A program made the position numbers and the translations under genes. From NCBI GenBank assembly GCA_036925085.1, contig JAUPFP010000032.1:577501-641500 (forward strand): DNA of 64,000 nt, written 5' to 3'. The notes below the pieces were generated by a model that made no database searches, had not been told where the DNA came from, and was given only the letters and a program-made list of their open reading frames with translations. Origin of the DNA: Brachycybe producta. Taxonomy: Eukaryota; Arthropoda; Diplopoda; Playtdesmida; Andrognathidae. Positions 10,701 to 21,200 of this stretch are shown piece after piece. Position 1 is the stretch's first letter, and the number at the start of each line of letters is the position of its first letter.

Positions 10701-12357
10701 AAAGGCGGAGCCAACTTCTGTTTGTCCTGTTTTCTAATTGCCTGTTACTGGCTGAGAAGCGCCATAGATGTGTTTTTTTGTAGACTTTGGGAGCAAAAAA
10801 ACGTTTCAGCGACCGTTTTTAGAAACAGGATTGCGCAAAATTCAAATTGTTTTCGAAACTAGAATGGTGAAAGATTATGTTTTAAGCCAAATATCTTAAA
10901 ATGATAAACAAACTTGAGACCCAAATTTTAGGTTTTTTCCGATTGACATTTCATGAAGTTTTTTTTAAATATTGTACTCGAAAATCGAAAATAACAAAAT
11001 CGGAAAAATCGAAATATTGAAGAAATTGAAAAAAATCGAAAACAATAAAAAAAAGAAAATATCGAAATAACGAATTACAGATTATTTTTTTCTCTTAGGT
11101 TTTTTTATTTTATTTTCTATTTTTCTATTTTTTTTCTCTCGATATAATCGATTTTTAAATATTGGACCCATTTCGATTTTTCCAAAATGTCGCCATTCCT
11201 AGGAGATCTCGTATAGAACATAATAGCCACTGCAGTGGCGCCATCTGGGGGATGAAAAATAAATTTTAGCCCCTTTAATTACAGGTAGTTAAAAATAGGT
11301 GAAAACTTCAGTTGGCTCCGCCCTTGTTAGGACGACTGGCAACTTCTAATTGGCTGGTTATGAAGTCTGACGTCACATGCTCCGCCCTTTACAACGTCAG
11401 ACTACATAACTAGTCAATTAAAAGTTGTCAGTTATAACAAGGGCGGAGCCAACTGAAGTTTTCACCTATTTCTAATTACCTGTTTTTAACTTATTATTGC
11501 ATAGATCCGGATAATAACGGCACTTGGTATTAGTGAATCCGAAAAAGGAGGGTTGGAACCCTAATTATGCATATTTAAATTTGAAATTTTGTGTTTTTTT
11601 GTCTTTCGTAAAAGGTATGGTCGATTGTTTCGTTCGTATTCCCCGAGAACAAGGTTTCATCAGTTTCTGGAGAGGCAACTTGGCCAACGTGATCCGTTAC
11701 TTCCCCACCCAAGCGTTGAATTTCGCTTTTAAGGACAAATACAAGCAGGTTTTCCTCGGAGGCGTCGACAAGCGAACGCAATTCTGGCGTTACTTCTTGG
11801 GCAACTTGGCTTCGGGTGGAGCCGCCGGCGCTACGTCTCTTTGCTTTGTCTATCCTCTAGATTTTGCGAGAACGAGGTTAGCGGCCGACATCGGAAAGGG
11901 AGCAGCCGAGCGCGAGTTTTCCGGTCTCGGAAACTGTATCGCAAAGATCTTCAAGGCCGACGGTCTCGCCGGTCTCTACCGAGGCTTCAACGTTTCCGTA
12001 CAGGGAATCATCATCTACCGAGCCGCCTACTTCGGAACGTACGATACGGCCAAGGGAATGCTTCCCGATCCGAAAAACACTCCGTTGGTTATCTCGTGGT
12101 TGATCGCGCAAACGGTGACCACGGCGGCCGGCATCATGTCGTATCCTTTCGATACCGTACGTCGTCGCATGATGATGCAGTCCGGTCGTAAGAAGGTCGA
12201 TATCATGTATAAGAATACGATGGACTGTTGGGGCAAGATTTACAAGGCGGAGGGAGGCGGAGCATTCTTTAAGGGAGCTTTCTCGAACGTGTTGAGAGGA
12301 ACGGGTGGAGCTTTTGTCTTGGTTCTCTATGATGAAATTAAAAATTTCGTTTTCTAG
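7762..12357 (+). CDS. ANT: Mitochondrial ADP/ATP carrier (adenine nucleotide translocase, SLC25 family)
   Basis: Two exons, 7762-7921 and 11615-12357, joined in phase 1, encode 300 aa, the usual length for this carrier. It exchanges cytosolic ADP for matrix ATP across the inner mitochondrial membrane. The three carrier repeats are visible through PIERVK (about residues 29-34), PLDFARTR and PFDTVRRR. The diagnostic ADP/ATP-carrier signature RRRMMM is present at about residues 236-241. The N-terminus is short, [13 protein letters not shown]. The junction restores ...[13 protein letters not shown]. The second exon has more G+C than its surroundings, as expected of a highly expressed gene. The single 3.7 kb intron is packed with repeats. 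AATAAA at 12556-12561 is a possible polyadenylation signal about 200 nt past the stop. Complete and apparently intact. Confidence 0.97.
7922..9239 (+). other. 5' part of the carrier intron, mostly unique AT-rich DNA
   Basis: Contains low-complexity 'aaaatcgatt' stretches (8220-8720), a short (AATG)n run at 8746-8768 and no recognisable gene. Short open frames here have no family signal. Confidence 0.5.
9203..9218. promoter_or_regulatory. CTCF-like motif in the carrier intron
   Basis: CCGCTAGAGGGCGCTA fits the long form of the CTCF core consensus very closely (CCASYAGRKGGCRSTA). It lies outside any recognised repeat copy. Motif evidence only; binding is not shown. Confidence 0.4.
9240..10215. 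repeat. 42-bp minisatellite in the carrier intron
   Basis: A near-perfect core (about 9497-10118) has roughly 15 copies of a 42-bp unit, 'aatcttatttaaaatcggta' plus 'aaaattaataagaaattgca(a/g)g', flanked by degenerate copies from 9240 and to 10215. Because 42 is a multiple of three, the core stays open in one frame for 207 codons as a 14-residue repeat. It lies inside the carrier intron, so this frame is incidental. The first eight or so units carry 'gcaag' and the later ones 'gcagg', showing blockwise spread. Confidence 0.92.
10540..10745. mobile_element. MITE family B, copy 2
   Basis: 206-bp foldback element, ACAGGCAATTAGAAATCGGG to its complement, flanked by TACTTGCTG (10531-10539) and TACTGGCTG (10746-10754), a 9-bp duplication with one mismatch. 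The arms contain the GGGCGGAG box and the centre TGACGTCA. Confidence 0.85.
10785..11268. repeat. Foldback element family C, partial copy 1
   Basis: Shares 'ttttcgaaactagaatggtg', 'aaagattatg' and the right end 'cactgcagtggcgccatctg' with full family C copies. Its middle is replaced by low-complexity 'aaaatcgaaat' sequence. It lies in the carrier intron. Confidence 0.6.
11281..11483. mobile_element. MITE family B, copy 3
   Basis: 203-bp foldback element, ACAGGTAGTTAAAAATAGGT to its complement, with the GGGCGGAG box in both arms and TGACGTCA in the centre. The flanks are only roughly repeated (CTTTAATT/TTTTAACT), so the copy is older. It lies 130 bp before the second carrier exon. Confidence 0.8.
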
Positions 12358-12361
12358 ATCA

Positions 12362-13011
12362 TAATTTAGCCTGGTGAGGGCCAAGGGGGGGGCGGGTTTA
12401 TTGTTCGAACACGAATGTCGTTTGGTTGTTAATCGAATCCCGAAGTCACATCAGAAAAAAAATCTCGGAAACATGTATACAGATTTGTTTTTTTCCATAA
12501 GGGCACAAGGGTTTATTTTTCATTAAGTTAAAAAAAAATGTGCATTCCAAACAAAAATAAAACCAAATAGCAATTGTTCCATTTTAAAGTTGTTTACAGT
12601 GTAAAAAAAAAACCAAATTATAAAAAAATAAAACATGGTAGTTAAAAGCCATTTCGTGGCGTCGATTTTTGTTAGCGGCTTGCGATTCATCGAGCTGATT
12701 GGGTAGAAGAAAGCATGGTAAACCCTCAGCACAGAATAGAAAGTTATACAGAAGTGAAACTGGGTTTTTTTTCTGTGACGGTTTTTTCTGCGCATGTGCG
12801 GCGGCACCTGCAACATTCTTTGAAGTTTTTTTAATTTTATTAGCGGCTTGCAATTAGTATGGCTGATAGGATAGAAGAGGGCATGGTAAACCCTCGGCGA
12901 GGAATAGAAAGTTATACAGAAGAGAAACTGGGATCTTTTTTTTGTGACGGTTTCTTCTGCGCATGTGCGGTAGCACCACAGGCTTTCTTTGAAGTTCATC
13001 TTGTTTTAAGG
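12362..13011. repeat. 3' region of the carrier with a 178-bp direct duplication
   Basis: The block 'tagcggcttgcgattcat ... gcatgtgcggcggcacc' (about 12669-12828) is repeated with changes at about 12841-12996. The minus-strand open frame across it (12523-12999) simply follows the duplication and shows no domain. The carrier 3' UTR probably occupies the first part. Confidence 0.6.
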
Positions 13012-13218
13012 ACAGGTAGTTAGAAATAGGTGAAAACTTCAGTTGGCTTCGCCCTTGTTAGGACGACCGGCAACTTGTAATTGGCTGATTATATAGTCTG
13101 ACGTCTTGTGCTCCGCCCCTTTTCAACGTCAGACTACATAACCAGCCAATTAGAAGTTGCTAGTTGTCATAACAAGGGCGGAGCTAACTGAAGTTTTCAT
13201 CTATTTCTAACTGCCTGT
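13012..13218. mobile_element. MITE family B, copy 4
   Basis: 207-bp foldback element starting ACAGGTAGTTAGAAATAGGT and ending in its complement, with GGGCGGAG-type boxes. The target duplication is no longer recognisable. Confidence 0.8.
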
Positions 13219-13473
13219 TAAATTGTCTGCTTAAAGTTAATTTTTAACAGTTAACTTTAATGAAAAGGAACGTGGTTACATTAACCTTGGTTAAATTTCT
13301 GAACAATTTGTCAATTGCATTGACACAATGTAGGTTAATCACTTTATTGAATGGTTAAATTTACATCACGTAATAGGTTCAAACATTTGGCGTACAAACA
13401 ATATGGCGGGTGGTGGGGGGACCCCTCAATGTTTGACTGAATGAGGAGTGAAAATTTCACAAACTGTTTTAAC

Positions 13474-13680
13474 ACAGGCAATTAGATATCGGGACAAACT
13501 GAAGTTGGCTCCGCCCTTTTTATGACGACTGACAACTTCTAATTGGTTTGTTGTGTGGTTCGACCTTGAAACGGGCGGAGCATGTGACGTCAGACTACAT
13601 AACCAACCAATTAGAAGTTGCGTTCGTCATAAAAAGGGCGGAGCCAACTACAGTTCGTCCTGATTTCTAATTTGTCCTGT
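13474..13680. mobile_element. MITE family B, copy 5
   Basis: 207-bp foldback element, ACAGGCAATTAGATATCGGG to a slightly altered complementary end. The flanks CTGTTTTAAC and CTGTTTAAC differ by a single T, consistent with a 9-bp target duplication. TGACGTCA is present in the centre. Confidence 0.82.
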
Positions 13681-13829
13681 CTGTTTAACAGGAAGTGACA
13701 CAAAATCATAAAACCACAGGTAAGTGTGTTAAAAATGGAGACAGAAAAGTACCACGTTTAACTATAATTGTGGTTATTTTAACTGCTGTTAATTTTTTGT
13801 AGTGGAAACGATGTATAAAAAGGAGGTGT

Positions 13830-14170
13830 GGTCAAATTGTTTTCAAGACTAGAATGGTAAAAGATGATGCTAAAAGTATTTTTGTAGAAATATCTTACAA
13901 AATAAACAATTTACGGTTCAGTTTGAAAACGACCCGTTTTGAGGGGATTTTATATTGAAATTTCATGAAGAACTTTTTTTAAGCCTATTTTTCAAACTGT
14001 CATAAAAAGTTTATTTTGAAAGATATCATCTCCAAAAAAACGTTTAGCATTATCACCAACTATTCTAGTTTCTAAGACGCTTTGAATTTATTTTGTAATG
14101 TTTCTCCTAAAAAACGTTAGCTTAAAAACTAATCCTATAAAGCCACTACAAGTGGCGCCATCTAAAGAAC
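13830..14170. repeat. Foldback element family C, partial copy 2
   Basis: Inverted arms 'agactagaatggtaaaagat' and 'accaactattctagtttcta' with the end 'acaagtggcgccatct'. It lacks the outer ends of full copies. Confidence 0.6.
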
Positions 14171-14495
14171 AAGTCATGGATTGAGTGAGCTTTCAATTAT
14201 GTAGCCTCGCATCAAAGGTTCTCATAAATGTTTTTTGTATGTAATGGGAGCCATGATTCTTTTCAAGGTGGTATTTGGTTTTTGTGTTGTGATTTTTGGT
14301 TCATGGTACTGAAGGGGATTATAGCTTGGAGTAGAGGTGGCGCCATCTATTTGCAATGCTCGGCTATGACACAGCATGCTCCAGATGCAAGATCTACTTG
14401 AACTTCCTCTATGTTTTGATGGAAATCTCATTTTTGCATAAACTGAAGGTCAAGGTACATGTTTTAAAATTGAATAGATTTGGTTGAATCTCATT

Positions 14496-15113
14496 GAAGG
14501 TGGCTGAATAGATATTTATTTTGTTTTGTCTCCAGATGGCGCGCCTACTTGGCTTCTATTAAATAGCCTAATAGGCTTGCTAATATATACTAGGCCCTTT
14601 AGGTTCTTTAGCTATTACGTTCTATAGGAGGTCTCCCCCTTTCACCTGCAGCTTTGAGAAAATTTATAATTCTTAAGTGAACGTTTTTCAGGAGAAACAT
14701 TCCTAAAAAATTCAAAATGTTTTAAAAACTAGAATAGTTGGTGATAATGCTAAAAGTTTTTTTCGATGATGATATCTTTCAAAATAAACTTTTTAGGACA
14801 GTTTGAAAAATACGCGAAAATAGTTTTTCATGAAACGTCAATGAAATAAACCTAAAATGTGTCATTTTCAAACTGATCTATAAATTGTTTATTTTTTAAG
14901 ATTTTACAATGAAAAAACTTAGCGTCATCTTTTACCCTTCTAGTTTTGAAAATAATTTGAATTTTTTCGTAATGTTGTTTCTGAAAAAAAAAACGTTCGT
15001 TTGACCGTTTTTGTTGTCCAAATTTTTCTGAAAATATCTGTGAAGCGTAGCATTAGCCGCAGCAGTGGCGCCATCAGGTGGAATAAATGCAATTTAATTA
15101 TAAAGCCACCTTA
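14496..15113. mobile_element. Foldback element family C, copy 3 (near full length)
   Basis: Starts AAGGTGGCTGAATAGATATT and ends at the complement-like '...aaagccacctt'. Both ends carry 'agatggcgc'/'ggcgccatc' blocks. The interior is an imperfect hairpin around 'aaactagaatagttggtgat'. No coding capacity. It ends about 155 bp upstream of the LARGE start codon. Confidence 0.75.
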
Positions 15114-15269
15114 AGAAGAAATTATTTTCTGGCCACCAGGGGGAGAGAGATTTTTTTCAAATTATTTCTGACTTTCCTCAAAAAAATAACAAGGCAATCA
15201 TTTTGTTAAAAAAATCTCCTTTGAGTTACTTGTTTCAGTTACAAGTTACTTTTAATTATCACAAAAAAA

Positions 15270-18200
15270 ATGCATTTTTCAACCAATTTTACTAATCTTC
15301 AATCCAGTCTAATTATTCTAACCTTGTTTTTTATTGGACAATATTTATTGTTGTTTCATTTTATTGATGTTCGAGGTAAGTTTTATGTTTAAATTGTATT
15401 TAAAATACCTTAATTCTAGTTTATAATTAATTGGTGATCAATACTTTTTTTTTGTTCAGAAGTTGTGAAGAAAAATACTAAAATAACCGAACTTCTAAAT
15501 AAAGTCAAAATGCAACAACAGATAATTCAGAAAGGTAAATTTATAGTGGCACTCGTTATTTCTGCAATTATATCTGCTATTTTTAAAAACTTATCCATTA
15601 AACGGCTTGTAAAAAAAATACCTAAAAATAATTTTAAAAAACCAGAAAAAAATTCAATACATGCGCCAATGTGTTGGCTTCGCTGTGGTTTTTTAAAATT
15701 ATTTTTTAGGTATTTTAGAGCAATTTTAACAGATGTTTTTTTTTTGGCTTACGAGCGCATACTCAATGCAGTTTAACATAAGAGTTAGAAATTCGCGATT
15801 TTGAAATAGTTTTTAAAAATAGAAGCGCACTTACCAATTTTTTGTCATTCTATCACTCGATCAGCATATATTTAAGGTGCACATTGCACTTTGAACCATC
15901 AAAATTGGACAAGTTTAAATACGAAAAATAAACATATTGCCGCCGCAACTGTATGTATTTTAAAAATTAACGTTTTTTCTTTAACATTGGGTCTATGGGT
16001 TCAATAGAAAAACGATGCTAGCGCTTCTTGTGGAGATTTTTCGAAGTAATCTGCGATGTAGCCTCTTAAAGAAGAATCAAAAAAAGTGTTTTAGAAATTA
16101 AAAGGGCAGTTCAATCACATAAATGGATATTTTCATGTTGATGTCTTTTAAAGTAGACTAAACTTTTATTTTGAAAGAAGTGAACATTAAAATGCATTAC
16201 TATTAGGTTGGCTAAATAGATATTTCTTTTGTTTTTGTCCCTCCAGATGGTGCCACTGCAGTGGCTATTATGTTCTATAGGAGGTGGTCTCTTCTCCTTA
16301 CCTGCGGTTTTGAGAAAATGTCTATTTTTCAAGTGATTTTTCATTTTTCAGGAGAAACATTACGAAAAAATTCAAAGTGTTTTAGAAACTAGAATGGTTG
16401 GTGATAATGCTAAAAGTTTTTTCGATGATGATATCTTTCAAAATAAACTTTTTGTGACAGTTTGAAAAATAGGCGAAAAACTCCAAAATGGGTCATTTTC
16501 AAACTGAACTATAAAATGTTTTATTTTTTTAAAATATTTTCATGAAAAAACTTAGCACAATCTTTTACCCTTCTGGTTTTGAAAACAATTTTAATTTTTT
16601 CGTAATGTTGTTAATAAAAAAAATGGTCACTTTACGTTTTTGCGTCCAAATTTTCTAAAAACGTCTACGGAGCATACTAACTAGCGTTAGAGCGTTTTAA
16701 AATGGTATGAGCATGCGCATACAGACAATTAGAAAACGGGATGAACAGATGTTGGCTCCGCCCCTTTTTATGACGAACGCAACTTCTAATTGGTTGGTTA
16801 TGAAGTCTGACGTCACATGCTCCACCTTATTCAACGTTGAACCACACAACAAACCAATTAGAAGTTACCGTTCGTCATAAAAAGGGTGGAGCCAACTTCT
16901 GTTCATCCCGTTTTTTAATTGCCTGTCATGCGCATTGCCGTCTTATCATTTTACATAGGAAAGTGATTGCAAATTTTGTTAGCAGCAACGATTTTATTGT
17001 TCAATGTACGCACTTTACTGTAAAGGCGACTACTAGATGGCGCTGCTAACGTTAATCTGCAACCACTTTGCCATTTAAAATGATAGACGGCAATGCGCAT
17101 GCTCACACCATCTTAAAGCGCTCTAACGCTAGTGTAGCGCTATCTGGTGGGACCAAAAAATAAATGTCTATTCAGCCACCTTAATTGACTAGGCTACCTT
17201 TCTAGTTTTTAACACCCGATTTTCAAAATCAGGTTTTCATCCTGAAATTGGAATTCTTTGTATAATTTTCCAATAGAAAACAGTGATTTCAGTTGGAATA
17301 TTCCTAAACTCGTAAATGTTTCAATCGATGAGGTAAATTAATATATTGATTTTGATGACGTCATCGATATGGGTTTCCATTATTTATTTTAATATTTATT
17401 TTTCAGAAGTTATCAGATCGATGCGAAACAATTGATGTTTCTATTGTGTGTGCTGGCTACAAATCGAGCCGTGCTTTAGTAACATTGATTAAGAGCATTG
17501 TTTTCTATCGTCGTTGGAATCGTCTTCATCTCCACTTAATCGTCGACGATGTTTCGTATCGGATTCTCGAACATCTCTTTGAGACGTGGAGAATTCCGGC
17601 GTTTGAAGTCAGTTTCTATTCGACGAACCTATTGGTTCGACAAGTAGACTGGATTCCAACTACACATTATTCGGGAATTTACGGACTCATGAAGTTGCCA
17701 CTAGCGATGGTTTTGCCGAGGAATATGACGAACGTACGCAAGTTGGCGGAACCGTTCTTTTAGGGATGTATCGACCAATTTGTGGCGCCACATAAAGTGG
17801 TCGTTCGTAACAAAGCATTGGTTACACTGCAGGTGCCATCGGTGGCGACCACTGCTTGTTTGTCACAATGACAAGTTCTTTTAGGGGTTTACCGACCACT
17901 TTGTGGCGCCACATAAAGTGGTCGTTCGTAACAAATCATTGGTTACACTGCAGGTGCCACCGGTGGCGACCACTGCTTGTTTGTCACAATGACAAGTTCT
18001 TTTAGGGATGCATTGACCACTTTGTGGCGCCACATAAAGTGGTCGTTTGTAACAAATCATTGGTTACACTGCAGGTGCCACCGGTGGCGACTACTGCTTG
18101 TTTGTGTCACAAGCCTTTCTAGTTTCTAAAAAAACCCACTTAATTTCAACTTTAATTAAGGTGGTTTTAAAATGGAAACGGCGCTTCTCGAACTCTTGTT

Positions 18201-21200
18201 TCTATCTTTCAGGAGAAAAATGAAGTGAAACTTGAAACTGATCTAGAAACTAGAAGGGTAGAAATATATCAACATGAAAATGTTATTACGTTGAAGATAC
18301 CCTTCTAGTTTTTAAAAAACTTTCATTTTTTTTTTCTTCAGGTTATTGTTTTGGATACTGATTTAACATTCAATTATGACATTGGTGAACTATGGAGGGC
18401 ATTCAAGAAATTCGGACCACAACATGTTAGTATTTTACAAAATACACAATTGCTGTTTTTAAAAATTCTCAGATTTTAATGTTTGTTAAGATGGCTGAAT
18501 AGATATTTATTTTGTTTTCCTCTACCCTCCCAGATGGTGCCACAGTAGTGCCTATTATGTTCTATAAGAGGTGTCTTCTCTCCTCAACTGTGGTTTTGCA
18601 AAAAATTATATTTTCGAAGCAAACTTTTTTCAGGCGAAACAGTACGAAAAAATTCAAAGTGTTTTAGAAACTAGAATAGTTGGTGGTGATGCTAAAAGTT
18701 TTTTCATGGTGATATCTTTCAAAATAAACTTTTTACGACAGTTTGAAAAAAGCGGAAAGTAGTTTTTCATGAAATGTCAATGGAAAAAAAACCCCTAAAT
18801 TTCAAACTCTGCTATAAAATGTTTATTTTTCAAGATATCATCCTGAAAAAACTTTTAGCATAATTTATTATTATTCTAGTTTTGTATACAATTTGAATTT
18901 TTTCGTAATGCTGTTTCTAAAAAAGCGTTCACTTGACTTTTTTGCATCCAAATTTTTACAAAATAAAACGTCCCTGGAGCTTAACTTTACCTATCTCTTG
19001 GGTGACAAAAAACAAGTATCTATTCAGCTACATTCAGAGGTTGAATTATCTAGCTAATTAAATGGGTTGACGATAGATGGCGTAGAAACCAGTCCTGGTT
19101 TCTTTAATCAGGTTGAACTCGATTTCCTTTCAGCCTGTTTTCACTAAACAAATTTTATTCAACTCAGAAAATATAAACGAAGATGCTGAATGCTTTTTCA
19201 AAATTATCTGACGTCATTTTGCAATTTCTTTTCTTCCCCCCATGTTAATTTTCATAGACAACTCTTTAACACCAAAGTTTAAAATTCCGAAATCACTTCC
19301 GGTAAGTAGCCACAGTCCATACCTAGGTGCTCAAAAAACTTTTACGATGATATCGTTCAAAATAAACTTTTTGTTTCATTTAAGAGTTAATTTTGTTTTG
19401 CAATTTATTAATAGATAATTGGATTAGTGGAAAATCAGAGCAACTGGTATCTGCATAAAACATCGCATCGATGGCCGGCATTGGTACAAAAATCTACGGG
19501 GGGGAGGGTGAAGGAATCTCTCGTTGAACTGATAAGGATGCCTTATTGTTCCTTAGGGCCGAGGTTTCAATACTGGAGTCATGCTACTTGATTTAAATAA
19601 ATTAAGGTCATTTAACTGGAATGACTATTGGACGAGGATAGCAATTAAAAAGTTGAAACACCTGAATACAACTCAGTTGGCAGATCAGGTGCGACTTCGA
19701 GTGGTTGGGGTTCACACTACTCATGAAATTGTTGCACAATGATGTGTTAGGTGTAGATATCCCAACACACAAACACCTAACATATTCAAATTGATACAAC
19801 AAGAGTAAAACAATAAATTAATTAATTAAAGGTAAAATAGTAACAAAACAAGTAAACAAAATTCATTCTTAAAACACATCCGGCCTTTGATAAAACTTTT
19901 TATGTGCTCTATAGAGTGAACAAGGAAGCTTCAAAGAAAGGAAGTAAAAAAATAAAAAATAAAATAAAGAGTTAACAATTAATAATAACTAAATTATTAT
20001 CAATAATTTAGTTATTGATTAATAATCAAAATAAATTATTAAAGGATGTTAAAATGAAAAGATTATTTAGATAAAATAATCCAAGTTCAATGGTAGAAGA
20101 ACAAAAAATTTGATTAAAATTATGCAAATTAAGAAAATAAAGTTAGGGAGAAAAAACATAATTAAAATTAATTTATCCAAATTAAACAAAAAAGGGTTAA
20201 TAAAGAATTGTTACGAAAAACAAAAACAGGATGAAAGCGAAGAGAGAAAAACGATAGAAGGCTAGATAACGTTAGACGACGGAAACTTGAAGTCAAAAAA
20301 TAGACACGATAACATCGGAGAAAAGGCTTAATGTAGGAAATACATAGAGAAACACTAACTACACAAATTTACAATAACAGGAAACAGCATTCCGGAACCG
20401 TAAGTTATAAAAGAGGTAGCCATGTTTTATTTAGCAGATTCTCGAAATTAGAGAAAGAAAGCAGATGTAGGACACTGGAGTCCGAAGAGTTAGATGACAC
20501 AGAAAGAGTTCAGGAGTTGAGAATTTAAAAGTGTGTGAAGAAAATTACCAAAGGATTTAAAAAGTTTGTGAAGAAAATTACCAAAGGATTTAAAAAGTTT
20601 GTGAAGAAAATTACCAAAGGATTTAAAAAGTTTGTGAAGAAACTTACCAGAGGATTTAAAAAGTTTATGAAGAAAATTACCGAAGGATTTAAAAGTTTGT
20701 GAAGAAAATTGCAGAAGGTTTCCAAAGTGCAGTGCAGTGAAATACAGTGTGTGGAAATATAACCATAGAGTTGACTGAATACTGGAATTTTGTTTAGTTG
20801 CAGCAAAAAAGTAAGAAACCACATTTAATTATTATTTAGATGGCCAAATGGGAAGGGAAGGGTCTAAACATTTGGAGTCCCCAAAATTAAATCCCCAAGT
20901 GCATACAAAGTCAAAAGGGAAGGGAAGGGTCCAAACATTTGAAAGTTCCAAAAGTGAATCCCCAAACACAAAATTCAGAGTGCGAAAGGGATCCAAAATA
21001 CTGAAAATAGGGTTAAGAGGGTTAGCATAGGATTCCACATCTTGGTAGTTCTAATAAGCCCATTGGATGTTGGTTGGGGGCAAGTTTGATTGCAGCAGTT
21101 GCCAATGTGTTCTTTGAAATTTTATGCACAGCCGCAGCACGGAGTAAGTGCCATCTTAGTGGTTTTATTCCGTATCCTGCCTTTCTGTGAAAATTGAAAA

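Noticed and set aside
15465..15776. 103-aa standalone gene
   Set aside because: The first part is LARGE exon 2. The frame then runs through its donor site into a family F repeat.
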